Assembly (NCBI GenBank): GCA_036785705.1
Contig: JAWUZG010000056.1
Location: forward strand, 125,001 to 189,000
Length of the DNA stretch: 64,000 nucleotides
Direction of reading: 5' to 3'
Origin: Acanthornis magna
Lineage: Eukaryota; Chordata; Aves; Passeriformes; Acanthizidae
The notes under the pieces are model-generated. The model ran no database searches. It was not told the DNA's origin and saw only the letters and a program-made list of their open reading frames with translations. This document shows, piece after piece, positions 35,601 through 44,160 of the stretch (within the stretch, counting starts at the first letter, position 1; each line of letters begins with the position of its first letter). The position numbers and the translations under genes were made by a program.

Positions 35601-37747
35601 AAATCCACGGAAACCCAGCCGAACGAGACTTTTGGTGTCACAGAGTCACAGGGCTCGGTGCTGGTGAGGGAAGCAAGGCTGAGAGATGGAAAGGCAGCTG
35701 CAGCTTTGCCCAATTTCCTGCCGTGCCCCCGCACTGCAGGCAGGGAGGGATCCCTCCTGGAGAGAGCCTGGCTCTGCCCAGCCCCAGAAATCCCAGAAAT
35801 CCATCCCCTCACCCCCCTCGGAGCACGTGGAGGTGCCTTTGCTGAGCCGCATCACTCGCTGCCGGTGCGGGGCCGTGGCGTGTAAGAAATTTAATTAGGA
35901 GAGAGCTGCCAGCTCCCGCAGAGCCCAACGCCGGGGCCAGCCCTGCACCACCGCAAACGCGGCACCGGGAGCGGCCCGGAACGCCGCTCTCCATCCATCC
36001 ATCCATCCATCCATCCATCCCCCACCGCCGGGAACGGGGGCCGAGCTGCAAATCAGCCCTGCGGCTCCATGGCCCTCCTGACGGCGAGGGCCGGGCGGGG
36101 AGCGGGGCTGCAGCTGCGGCAGCCACGTGCTGAGCGCCGGTTCTACCGAACATGCTGAGCTTGCCCCGAGCATGGGGAAGTTCGGCGGGGCCGCTCGGCC
36201 GCCGCATTCCCTGGCCCGCTTCTCCACCCTCTTCCTCCTCCTCCTCCTCGCCACGCTGCTCCTTCACCCACAGCCCTACTTCTGGAGGGTGGAGGTTGCT
36301 CCAAGGAAATTGGGAGGTGGTAAATAGGACACGGTCAGCTGCCGTCCCTCCCTGACTGCAGTCCCGCTTGGCCCGGGGCCCTGATGAGCAGAGATAAGCG
36401 CGGAGCTGAGATAAGCGGAGCAGGTGAATGTCCCAGCACTAACTGGTTTCGGTGACAGTTCCTGGCAGCCTTCAGTGCCACCCTGACTCGGCTGAGGGAC
36501 AATGACAGCGTCGTGCGCGGACACAGGTGGCAATCAGCCGCTCCATCCCTGCCTCTCCCTCCAGGACCGGCCTTCCCAGTCACGCCAAACCCCAACATTT
36601 GAATGGTACCCCCCGTCCCCTCTCGGCGCGGGGGATACCCACGGAGCAGCACCTCCTGCCTCACTCCCACTCCCTTTTCCCGGCCACAGCATTTGCCTGC
36701 AGCCGCCACCGGTGACGCCATAGCGGAGCAACCTCCCCTGCCCTCCGCGCCGGTGCCTCTCCCCCCTTTGTGTGACAAGGTGACAGCAGAGGCCACCTCC
36801 GAGCGGCGCGCACGGCCAGCACGGCCGCCCCCCCGCGCTGCCAGCCCGGGGAAGGGCACAGAAATGCCGGCAGAGGGACAACAGATGGCACGGAACGAAG
36901 CGGGGGAAATGGGTGTTCTCGGAAGTTGCCAGGGGATGGACAGCACAGAGCGGCCCTTGTGCCGCAGAGCTCAGCCCGCCCAGCCCGAGCCAACGGGGGC
37001 TTTGTTCCAGCCAGCCCGGAGGGGATTCATCCCTAAAGCTCGGGGAGCACGGGGTAAAACCAGCGCCGGCACACCAGGGCTGGGCTCGGAGCTTGAAAAC
37101 ATTTCTTTGTTCGGATTCGCCGAGATCCAGTCTGGTTACAAAGTCCTTACGTGCCGTTTATATATTTTCCCAGAGACCAGGGGTTCTCTGCAAATGTTTG
37201 CTCACCAAACTCATCTGCGGCAAGCAGGGCGAGTTAAATCGGATGAATAAGTGCATTAACTATGTAAATACGCTTCTCATTTCTGGAGAGGAGTTAAGGG
37301 AAATGTGTCCTGTGGCTGCCTCGGAGCTTTTGACAGCCTTTAATACACCCAGCTGATAGGGGGGAAAAAAGCTTTTTGACAGCCTTCAATATCCCCAGCT
37401 CCTAGGAAAATGCTTTTAAACCATAAAAAAGGCAAGAACGGTCTAAAAATCCAATTAAAAGCCAGAAGCCAGAGCCCGCAGGCGTATCAGCTGGGTTCAA
37501 GGAGAGCCAAAAGCCCCCCCGAGGAAACAAAAGAAATAAAAATAGACCAACTCTGCTCAAAGGACGAGCCCCAGGTAGGAAAGAGCCGGCGCAGGGAGCA
37601 GCCGCATCCCGAGGGCGCAGCCCGGGACTCACCTTGGGGAGCCGCGATGATCCTGGGGTTCACCTTGGGGCGCCCCGCTGCCCACGCGCCCAGCTGGCCG
37701 AGCCACAGGGCCACCAGGAGGGCGAGCGGCCAGCGCCTGCTGCCCAT
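14656..37747 (-). CDS. SEMA7A: Semaphorin 7A, GPI-anchored (14 exons, 634 aa)
   Basis: Cell-surface semaphorin that signals through integrins and plexin C1 in axon growth and immune cells, and carries the human John-Milton-Hagen blood group. Minus-strand coding exons: 37633-37747, 23820-23953, 23080-23130, 22269-22364, 22074-22158, 21447-21557, 20164-20303, 19705-19883, 19486-19594, 19036-19234, 17917-18032, 17226-17377, 16540-16607, 14656-15005. The sum is 1905 nt and every junction is in phase. Domains: signal peptide (LALLVALWLG), Sema about 40-445 (IYYFFREDNPDK, FRTSRLKGY), PSI about 464-511 (CHSCLLARDPYCGW), one Ig domain (YYLNC ... YGHYVC), and a hydrophobic tail ending LLLVVALAELFH that fits a GPI signal. 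Human is 666 aa. The short exons at 23080 (51 nt) and 16540 (68 nt) are the least certain; phase and alignment support both. The human Sema-domain RGD reads KED here; an RGD occurs in exon 13 instead. Confidence 0.93.
15046..15653 (+). mobile_element. Solo LTR of an endogenous retrovirus, antisense in SEMA7A intron 13
   Basis: An AT-rich block with an LTR-like order of signals on the plus strand: CCAAT at 15444, TATAAAG at 15471, AATAAA at 15576, and a right end GTTTCGGTGACA at 15653. The TATA-to-AATAAA distance of about 105 bp fits U3-R. The left end is taken as TGTGACTTTAGCC, but no target-site duplication confirms it. No gag, pol or env remains. It starts about 40 bp from the exon 14 acceptor. 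Confidence 0.6.
15703..15795. repeat. 12-bp ACAGATTCCCCC array (SEMA7A intron 13)
   Basis: About eight units of CACAGATTCCCC with occasional TCAAAGATTCCC. Confidence 0.9.
15840..15905 (+). mobile_element. CR1 LINE 3' tail fragment
   Basis: GGTCCCTTCCAACCCCAAA followed by ACCATTCAGCAATTCTGATG matches the conserved CR1 3' end (short form of GGTCCCTTCCAACCCAAACC...ATTCTATGATTCT). Confidence 0.65.
16045..16495. repeat. CCAAACCCAT array K (SEMA7A intron 13)
   Basis: About 45 units of 10-11 bp (CATCCAAACC, CAATCCAAAC). It ends about 45 bp from exon 13. It is the reverse complement of the array at 16715-16935 on the other side of that exon. Confidence 0.95.
16715..16935. repeat. GGGTTTGGAT array L (SEMA7A intron 12)
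   Basis: About 20 units of ATGGGTTTGG and variants, starting about 110 bp from exon 13. It is in inverted orientation to array K. Confidence 0.95.
17500..17842 (+). mobile_element. CR1 LINE 3' end (SEMA7A intron 11)
   Basis: Contains GGGCTTGGAGCAACATGGGA, GGGAGGTGTCCCTGCC and the terminal TTAAGGTCCCTTCCAACCCA. These blocks define the CR1 3'UTR in birds. The left boundary is approximate. Confidence 0.85.
18425..18820. repeat. Minisatellite GATGGAACTGCTCCTTTTGG (SEMA7A intron 10)
   Basis: Imperfect units of about 30-60 bp combining GGGCTGGGAAACGATGGA, CTGCTCCTTTTGGAAAGGAT and CTGAATCCCCACCTGGGG. Confidence 0.85.
20685..21200. repeat. 32-bp GACTCGCCAGCCCCATTTCC array (SEMA7A intron 6)
   Basis: About 16 units of GACTCGCCAGCCCCATTTCC plus CCATCCGAGAGG or CCAAACCCCAGAGG. 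Two spacer types alternate in blocks, which suggests local duplications of several units at once. Confidence 0.92.
22440..23000. repeat. 24-bp CCCTGGGATCCAAACCCTGT array O1 (SEMA7A intron 3)
   Basis: About 23 units of CCATCCCTGGGATCCAAACC or CCATCCCTGGGATCCCATCC. Many units carry a BamHI-type GGATCC palindrome. The same family recurs at 24055-24315. Confidence 0.93.
24055..24315. repeat. Array O2, same family as 22440-23000 (SEMA7A intron 1)
   Basis: About 11 units of CCCTGGGATCCAAACCCTGT in the same orientation. Exons 3 and 2 (23080-23130 and 23820-23953) lie between the two arrays. Confidence 0.93.
24365..24485. repeat. 21-bp GGGTTTAGGACCAGCTTTGC array P1 (SEMA7A intron 1)
   Basis: Six units. 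The reverse complement of this unit forms the array at 25495-25855, about 1 kb away. Confidence 0.92.
24600..24745. promoter_or_regulatory. Candidate regulatory segment in SEMA7A intron 1
   Basis: A non-repetitive stretch between arrays with clustered motifs: CAATTAATGGGCAATTAG (two homeodomain-type cores), GGCACGTGGCC (E-box, palindromic) and CTGATCAGAGC. Function is inference from motif density alone. Confidence 0.25.
25495..25855. repeat. 21-bp CCCAAACCCTGCAAAAATGG array P2 (SEMA7A intron 1)
   Basis: About 17 units of GGTCCCAAACCCTGCAAAAA with CACAAAGCT and CAGAGCTGA variants, in inverted orientation to 24365-24485. Confidence 0.92.
26000..26175 (-). mobile_element. CR1 LINE 3' end fragment (SEMA7A intron 1)
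   Basis: Reverse-complement CR1: AAATCATGGGCTGGTTTGGG, GAGGCCTCAAAGCCCATCCC, GCTGCTCCAAGCCCTGTCC and GGACACTCCCAGGGACGGGG. Confidence 0.85.
26620..27600. repeat. 10-bp CCAGAGCATC satellite-like array (SEMA7A intron 1)
   Basis: About 98 units of CCAGAGCATC, CCAGGGCATC and close variants. A higher-order unit of nine decamers is visible: the marker ACAGGGCATCCCAGGGCATT recurs at 26801, 26891, 26981 and 27061 (spacing 90, 90, 80). Frames of hundreds of codons through it (Pro/Arg/Ala/Ser/Gln-rich) exist only because the decamers lack stops. Confidence 0.95.
28160..28330. repeat. 42-bp array with TGCCGCCACCGGCA core (SEMA7A intron 1)
   Basis: Four nearly identical units starting at 28161, 28203, 28245 and 28287. 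Each includes TGCCGCCACCGGCA (stem TGCCG/CGGCA) and GGGATTGACGCGGGGCAG. CpG content is high. Confidence 0.93.
30640..30785. repeat. 38-bp GAATTTGGGTTTGTTCATCC array (SEMA7A intron 1)
   Basis: Four units of GAATTTGGGTTTGTTCATCC plus CGCCGTGCCCCGGCCC, with TTCTCATCCTG in the outer copies. Two TTATCT (GATA-type) motifs follow at 30838 and 30852. Confidence 0.9.
33625..33900 (-). mobile_element. CR1 LINE 3' end (SEMA7A intron 1)
   Basis: Reverse-complement CR1: GGACCTTAAAGATCATCTC, CAGGGACACCTTCCACCATC, GGCCTTGGACACTTCCAGGG and CTGCTCTGGGAATTCCATCC. Confidence 0.87.
34040..34165. promoter_or_regulatory. Candidate regulatory segment in SEMA7A intron 1
   Basis: Non-repetitive DNA with GCTTATCTC (GATA-type, 34095-34102), CACCTGCTAATGAGC (E-box next to a homeodomain core) and GGGTAATTAAAC. 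This is an inference from motif clustering; I cannot test conservation. Confidence 0.25.
34575..35005. repeat. 35-bp CCTCCATGGGGACACGGGGA array (SEMA7A intron 1)
   Basis: Twelve units of CTGGGATCTCCCTCCATGGG plus GACACGGGGAGGGCA with few changes. This is one of the most regular arrays in the window. Confidence 0.95.
35993..36020. repeat. (ATCC)n microsatellite
   Basis: Seven perfect CATC/ATCC tetranucleotides in SEMA7A intron 1. Confidence 0.95.
36336..36426. promoter_or_regulatory. Paired GATA plus E-box cluster in SEMA7A intron 1
   Basis: CAGCTG at 36336, GAGATAAG at 36391-36398 and again at 36408-36415, and CAGGTG at 36421-36426. GATA sites next to E-boxes are the known binding arrangement of GATA1/TAL1 complexes in erythroid enhancers. 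SEMA7A is a red-cell antigen in humans, so an erythroid element here would make sense. Function is inference. Confidence 0.35.
37085..37350. promoter_or_regulatory. Candidate enhancer 0.3-0.5 kb inside SEMA7A intron 1
   Basis: AT-rich, non-repetitive DNA next to the GC-rich promoter, with GTTTATATATTTTCC, GTGCATTAACTATGTAAATA (POU/homeodomain-like) and TTAAATCGGATGAATAAG. There is no coding potential I trust. Conservation would have to decide. Confidence 0.3.
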
Positions 37748-37915
37748 CGCTAGTCCGGGAGCGAGCCGGGAGCGGGAGCCGGGCAGGCTGGCAGCTACAT
37801 CTCCGCTCTACAAAAGCTGCCGGCCGCAGCCAATGGCGCGGGGAGGGCGGGCCTTGAGCGCGGAACAAAACACCCCCACCGCTCCGTTTAACACCTGAGC
37901 TCCAGCGCTCGCAGC
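37748..37915 (-). promoter_or_regulatory. Putative SEMA7A promoter and 5'UTR
   Basis: On the minus strand, an inverted CCAAT box (plus-strand CCAAT at 37830-37834) precedes AGCTTTTGTAGAGC (37804-37817), a weak TATA-like element. GC boxes (GGGAGGGCGGGCC on plus) lie just upstream. An ATG followed at once by TAG lies at 37795-37800, 50 nt before the main ATG; whether it is in the mRNA depends on the start site. Confidence 0.5.
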
Positions 37916-37950
37916 TTTTACTCGGGGGTTTTGGGGCTTTTTTTGGGTTT

Positions 37951-37985
37951 CCTCCTCCTCCTCCTCCTCCTCCTCCTCCCCCTCC
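37951..37985. repeat. (TCC)n tract upstream of SEMA7A
   Basis: About nine CTC triplets, then CCCCCTCCCTCCTCC. It is a homopurine/homopyrimidine tract near the promoter. Confidence 0.95.
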
Positions 37986-38224
37986 CTCCTCCGCAAGGGA
38001 AGGTGCGGGGGTTGGTGGCTTCGCTCAGCCTGGGGCGCTGGGGAGAAGCTGCGGCCGGCCTGAGGTTGGAACTGAACTTCCCGCAGGGGCTGGGGAGGGG
38101 AAATAAAGGTTGGGACGAGTGAGAGGAGAGTGGAAATAGGGCCGAGAATAGGGCAGAGAGCGGGCACGGGGGTGGGTAAACACAGGGATGTGCCGGGGCC
38201 GGATCCAGGGAGGGAGGCAAGTGC

Positions 38225-38285
38225 GGAACAGCTGGATCGGGAGCGGAACATCTGGATCGGGAGTGGAACAGCTGGATCGGGATCC
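38225..38285. repeat. 22-bp GGAACAGCTGGATCGGGAG array
   Basis: Three to four units of GGAACAGCTGGATCGGGA with a CATCTGG variant. Confidence 0.85.
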
Positions 38286-39235
38286 CCTGCCAGGAGGAGC
38301 AGGATGCAGCAGGGCTGCAGCGCGTCCTGCGTACCAACAGGAAAGGGCCACTCCTAGGGCCATCAAACACTGTCACTGTCACACGCCCGTGCCCCGAGCA
38401 GTCGTGCCAGCGTGGAATGACATCCCCGAGTGGATGCGGGCACGCGAGGATGAAGGTGAGCTGAAGGTGAGCCCTTCGCGGTGATCCTTTTGTGATGAGG
38501 ACTCTCCCACGAAGGACACCCCGAGCACAACCTCTAGGAAGTCGTCTCGTTGTCCCAAAGCTGTCCCCGGAGAGGCCGGGAAGGGCCGGGAGCCTTTGTG
38601 GAGCCGGGAATTCCGAGCACGGAGAGCGAGCAGGGACGTGACCGGAATGGGAGAAGCCCACCGGAAAGGCGCAGCTGCGTCCTTTAAAGTCGGGATTGAA
38701 GCTCGGCCCCGGCCCCGCTCCGCTCCTGGAGGGATGAGCAGGGGCAGGGCACGGGGGCATTCTGGAGGAATCAAAAAAAAAAAAAAATTAATGAGCCGGC
38801 TAATGGTGACTTTTCAGGAGCCCCAGGGATTTCCCAGTGCTGCTTTGTGTGTGTGGGTTCATCTTTCTCCTCGGCCACGCAGCTGCTGGGGTAATTACAG
38901 GGGGAGCACACACACTCATTCTGCTTTCCCACTTCTGGACGTGGTGATTCCCGGCCTCGGGGTGCTCTGTGCTCACCCCAAACTGCCCCAGAGGCGGCTG
39001 CGGTTCCCTGTCCACTCCCTGAGGTGCCAGACCCCGTTATCTCTCAGTTTCCAACAGGGAAAAAAAGGGGTTTTCTTCCTGAAAAACACCTACAAGGGTC
39101 TTTTGCCCCTACCTGACACAGCTGGGGGCTCGGTGTGGTTTTAAGTTTTGGGGTTTTGTTCCATCTGCAGGTGAATACAAAGTTCCCGTGAGTAAAATTC
39201 AGGCTCAAGCTCCCTCAGGACTTTAGCAACGTTCA

Positions 39236-39440
39236 CAGAATCCCAGAATGGTTTGGGTCAGGAGGGATTTTAGAGTCCATGGTGTTCCAACACCTTCCGC
39301 TATCCCAGGCTCCTCCAAGCCTGGCCTTGGACGCTTGCAGGGATGGGGCAGCCACGGCTGCTCTGGGAAAGCTGTGCCAGCCTCACAGGGAAGGATTTCT
39401 CCCTAAAATCCCATCAAAACCTGCCCTGTCTCAGGAACAG
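39236..39440 (-). mobile_element. CR1 LINE 3' end fragment
   Basis: Reverse-complement CR1 starting at its terminal CACAGAATCCCAGAATGG, then GGTTTGGGTCAGGAGGGA, AGCCTGGCCTTGGACGCTTG and GCTGCTCTGGGAAAGCTG. Confidence 0.87.
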
Positions 39441-40904
39441 GGAGTGCGTAGGAGCACCCCACCCAAAATGCTGCTTATCCAAGAGTCTCCCTTCAATCTG
39501 AGCTCCCACCCAAAGCTCTCTGCCCTCCCCAGGAGCTCCAGCTCCCCTCGTTGTCCCTCCCTCCTCCCAAGGGTAGCTGCGTGATCGAGCAGCCAGGAGG
39601 GAACTCGACTCCCAGAACCATGAGGTCAGCGCCTGGGAATGCGATTCCAGGATTCCAGGATACGGAAAGCACAGCAGGAACATGACCCGCAGGAAAACCC
39701 AAACCCTCAGAGCTCATTGCCAGGTTGCAGGAGGTGCTGGACACATCCAGGAAGGAGGGACACGCTTCCCAAAGCAGGGAAAGGAGCTCAGGGAGACAGT
39801 TTGTCTGCTAAGGACCTCATCGGATTCCAGGCACCAGCTCAGCCCTTTCCTGCAGAAATTTCCATCTGCTCCGCCGCAGGATCAGAACTTCCCCAGCACA
39901 GCTTTTTCCCAGATCATGCGCCTCGGTTCCAGCACGGATCAGGAGGCAGCCTCCCCCAGGAATCTTGTCAGAAGCACAGATTTTTTCCCCCGAAGAGGAA
40001 CAGTTTTATTCATCACACGCTGAATGTTTGTGGCCCAGGCAACCCAGCTACCACGAGAGCTTGGATTTCACTTGGCACCCGGGCAGGCATGTGGGGATGT
40101 TTATCCACAAAACCAGATCCATTACCTTCCCTCGACCTCAGGCAGGAATGTGACCCCTGGAAGCACAAACACGGGTACATCTCCCATGGAAAAAAGGCAC
40201 AACGAGACAAATCTGGGAGAGCCAGGGAGGATCTGTCCTCTGCTGTGCCATCACGAGCCAGGGGTGACACTCACAGCCACCAGGAGGGACTGGCAGCTCA
40301 GGGTGTTCCTCATGCCTCTTTTCCATGATCCCCTCCCAGACAAGATTGGGATCCTGGAAAATCCTCGAAAATCCTGTGTTAAACCTGCACGAGGGATTGA
40401 TGGCCCAGGAGCTTGGGACAGAGCTGGAAATGGCTCTGGAAGATCAGAGCTCCCATCAGAGCAGCTTTTTGGGAACAAGCCGGCTGGATTTGGAGTGGGA
40501 ATCAGTGAAATTCCCCTCGCAGCTCCTTGGGTGCTGACAGGCCCTTCATTCCTCAGCTGACAGAGCGAGGAGGGAGGCAGCAGAGCAGATCATTTATCAG
40601 CTGCTGCGCTTTCTGTTTCCACACCCAAATTCTCCCCCTCCAGCTCCCGCTCCCGGCAGGCAGCTCCCAAAAAACCTCAACCATCCCTCCCCAAGGCCAC
40701 GGCCTGCAGGGGCTGGGGATTTCTCCAGGCTCATCTCTAAGCTGCATTGAGTCTGGGAGTTCTGATGAGTCGATCCAACTTCCCACCATGGTTCTGGCAC
40801 CGTGTCACAGCACAAGTGCCACCGAAGGGGCCTGAATGTGCTCAGTGCCACCCCCAGGGCTTTACAAACCAGTCGGGAAAGGGGTGGGGGAGCCACGTGG
40901 CCCC

Positions 40905-40990
40905 CAGAGAAGATCTCCCAGCAGATTTTGCCCCGCAGAGATTTCTCAGGAGATTTCGCCCTGCAGAGAAGATTTCCCAGAAGATTTCAC
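40905..40990. repeat. About 29-bp CAGAGAAGATTTCCCAG array
   Basis: Three imperfect units: CAGAGAAGATCTCCCAGCAG, CAGAGATTTCTCAGGAG and CAGAGAAGATTTCCCAGAAG. Confidence 0.75.
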
Positions 40991-41604
40991 CAGGAGGAAA
41001 CTTGTGACCGAGCTGATTTGCGCTCAGTGATTTAGAGAACAGCACAAAACCCCAGCAGGGACTCCCCTGCTTCCTCTGCCTCTGAGGAAAGTCCAGGGGG
41101 TCACCCAGGCCCTTCCAGGCTGGTCTCAAAATGGGATTCACCAGTCACAGGACTGGCCACAGCCTCAGCTGCAGTGGCCCCAAGCACAGCCCTCCCCTGG
41201 CATCAAACCCCCAGGGCAGCATTCCCAAGGGGGAATGGGATTCCCACATCTGCCAGCAGCACCATGCCCCGAAGAAGCTGATAAACCCCCCTTTGCCAGC
41301 CCCATCCCAGCCCCAAATCCTCCTGCAAACACCGAAATGGAGGTTTAATCCCTCTGCAATCTGCCTGCCGGGATATCGGCTGGAATTTTGGCCTGCATTT
41401 TTCTGCGGGGAAGGCAAACAATCTCACCTGGTTCACGAGAAGCCACTTCCAGCCGCTCCTGGGAAAAGTGCCAGGCTCATAAACCCGAAAAGTAAACTCA
41501 GGAAAAGTCAACTCCTCACAGCTGACCTTGGAGTGCTGTGTTATCTGTCTGGCCAGGAAGGGAGAGAAGGAAAAGGGGCAACGTCCTGCTCCTTCCCAGA
41601 CATG

Positions 41605-41850
41605 GAAAAATGATCTTTGTCCTGCTCCTCATTCCCAGACGGAAAAGGACCCTTTTCCCTGCTCCTCATTCCCAGATGGAAAAAGGATCCCTGTCCCCCT
41701 CATTCCCAGACAGGGAAAAAGGCTTCTTGCCCTGCTTCTCATTTCCAGACAGGAAAAAGGGTCCATGTCCTGCTCCTCCTTCCCAGACAGGTAAAAGGGT
41801 CTGGCAAAAGGGTCCCTGACAGGGAAAAGGGTCCCTGTCCTGCTCCTCCT
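41605..41850. repeat. About 37-bp TTCCCAGACAGGAAAAAGG array
   Basis: Six to seven imperfect units of CTGCTCCTCATTCCCAGAC plus AGGGAAAAAGGGTCCCTGTC. Confidence 0.87.
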
Positions 41851-42449
41851 TCCCAGTGTGACCCCCGGGAGCCCCCCCAGGCCTGGGGACACAGAGGAAC
41901 AGGGCTGCAGGGACTCTGAGCCTGGTGGCACTGGGCCAGGCCACCAACCACGGGGAGTTCTGCAGCTTTTCCGGCGGCACGGTGGGGACAGGGCAGGATC
42001 TCCCCAGTGCTGAACCCCTCATTTCCCCCGGGGCGGGCAGGGAGGAGCTGCCCTTCCATCCTGTGTCCCATCTGCCCTTCACCTGCTGCTTTTGGGGCTG
42101 GTTTGTCCCCACGGGGCTCGTTTGGGACCGCAGGAGCCCCGGGGTCACGGAGGAGAGCAGGGATGAGGAAGGAGCCAGGGGGAGGATGAAGGGCAGTGAC
42201 CTCAGCCGAGCAGACAGCAGCTGGCAGGGCTTGGGGGATGATTAAATGATGTGTAACCGAGAATCCTCCGGGATGGGATCGGAGCGTTTAATGACAGCAA
42301 GATAAACCCCGGGGAGGAATCCTGCGGGGACAGGAGGGGCAGCAATCCTTCCCTTCCTCGGCACGGGGCAAACAAAGCCGTCCCCACAAAGGGGAACCCT
42401 GCGGGGTGTGCTGGGCGGGCACCCACAGGGGACCATTTCCTTCCTGGCA

Positions 42450-43225
42450 CCCCAAAATTAACCCCAAAAGCGTTATTGGACCCAGGACTGTGCCACAGGC
42501 ACCCCAAAATTAACCCCAAAAGCATTACGGGGACCCAGGACTGTGCCACAGGCACCCCAAAATTAACCCCAAAAGCGTTATTGGACCCAGGACTGTGCCA
42601 CAGGCACCCCAAAATTAACCCCAAAAGCGTTATTGGACCCAGGACTGTGCCACAGGCACCCCAAAATTAACCCCAAAAGCGTTATTGGACCCAGGACTGT
42701 GCCACAGGCACCCCAAAATTAACCCCAAAAGCGTTATTGGACCCAGGACTGTGCCACAGGCACCCCAAAATTAACCCCAAAAGCATTACGGGGACCCAGG
42801 ACTGTGCCACAGGCACCCCAAAATTAACCCCAAAAGCGTTATTGGACCCAGGACTGTGCCACAGGCACCCCAAAATTAACCCCAAAAGCATTACGGGGAC
42901 CCAGGACTGTGCCACAGGCACCCCAAAATTAACCCCAAAAGCGTTATTGGACCCAGGACTGTGCCACAGGCACCCCAAAATTAACCCCAAAAGCATTACG
43001 GGGACCCAGGACTGTGCCACAGGCACCCCAAAATTAACCCCAAAAGCGTTATTGGACCCAGGACTGTGCCACAGGCACCCCAAAATTAACCCCAAAAGCG
43101 TTATTGGACCCAGGACTGTGCCACAGGCACGCCAAAATTAACCCCAAAAGTGTTACTGGGACCCAGGACTGTGCCACAGGCACCCCAAAATTAACCCCAA
43201 AAGCCTTATGGGGACCCAGGACTGT
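42450..43225. repeat. 52-bp CCCCAAAATTAACCCCAAAA array
   Basis: About 15 highly uniform units of 52-53 bp: CACCCCAAAATTAACCCCAA, AAGCGTTATTGGACCCAGG and ACTGTGCCACAGG. Two unit types (GCGTTATTGG and GCATTACGGGG) alternate in the central part. Each unit has a central CCCAGGACTGTGCCACAGG imperfect hairpin. Confidence 0.95.
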
Positions 43226-43377
43226 GCCACAGCCCCACCGGGCACCCTGGGGACCTGGGGCCACTCCTGGGGTGACACAGAGGGCACAAACTCACCTGTT
43301 GAAAGGCAAAACTGTGGGGTCTGTTCCCAACACCCCACACCCAGTTCTAAAAGCCTCCAAGCCTCAGACACCAGAAA

Positions 43378-43448
43378 TCTCTCAAAAATCTCTCAAAAAT
43401 CTCTCAAAAAATCTCTCAAAAAATCTCTCAAAAAATCTCTCAAAAATA
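43378..43448. repeat. 12-13-bp AATCTCTCAAAA array
   Basis: Five to six units of AAATCTCTCAAAA. Confidence 0.93.
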
Positions 43449-43619
43449 GATTTTTCTCTGCTCCCCCCATTCCAAACTTTTTCTCCAGTCTCTTCTTGGC
43501 CTCAGTGGGCAGACAGGGAATTCTGGCTCTTATCTGATGCTTTGAGGGCTACTGGAGTGGAACTCCTCAACACCTGAATTAATCCATCCCCGCTGAACCA
43601 GCAGACCCTGCCCTCAAAT

Positions 43620-44160
43620 CAGCAAGGCATTTATTTCAGAGATAGAGAGGGGAAAAAAAAACCTTCTCCAAGGGATTTTGGGACACGTTTATGGATATTA
43701 GAGCACTATAAATATAAAAGGGAACATAAGGAAATAGAAATATTCTCACAGGGTGACATTTTCAGTCCATTTCTGCTTTCCCCAAGTTAAAATAGTTTTC
43801 TTAAAACCCCCCTGGTTTTTATTATGCGTCACGTGGGCTCTCAACTCCCTAACCTTAAAAGGGTGAAATCAGAGCTTCTTTTTCGTCACTTCTAACAGGA
43901 AAATGGTGATTCAGGCCAGGAAAGGGATCAAATCCTACAGGACATGGGTCACTGGGACGCTGCTCTGTGTCACCTGCCCTGGCTCTGGGCTGTCACCTCA
44001 TCACTTGTCCCAGCGTCAGAACTTTATTCCAGAATTTCCGTGAGAAAAAGTAAAATCAAAATGTCATCTTTGCTAAGGACACCTCTGTCCCCTCCTCCCT
44101 TGTCCGCTCCCAGCACCTGAATCAGCTCAGAGCTGGAAAAAGAAAAAAAACCCTAAAAAT
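43620..44160. other. AT-rich single-copy block
   Basis: Clearly lower GC than its surroundings, with CACTATAAATATAAAAGGG (43704-43722), GCGTCACGTGGGC (E-box) near 43826 and GGCATTTATTTCAGAG at 43627, which gives AATAAA on the minus strand. It could be an old transposon remnant, a regulatory element or the 3' end of a minus-strand transcript. I cannot choose among these. Confidence 0.3.

Noticed and set aside
36127..36327. Small plus-strand frame with a leucine-rich stretch (LFLLLLLATLLLHPQ)
   Set aside because: It arises from a CTCCTCCTC tract inside SEMA7A intron 1, antisense to the gene; no other support.
42450..43225. CRISPR-like appearance of regularly spaced repeats
   Set aside because: The whole 52-bp unit is conserved with no unique spacers; this is a eukaryotic minisatellite.
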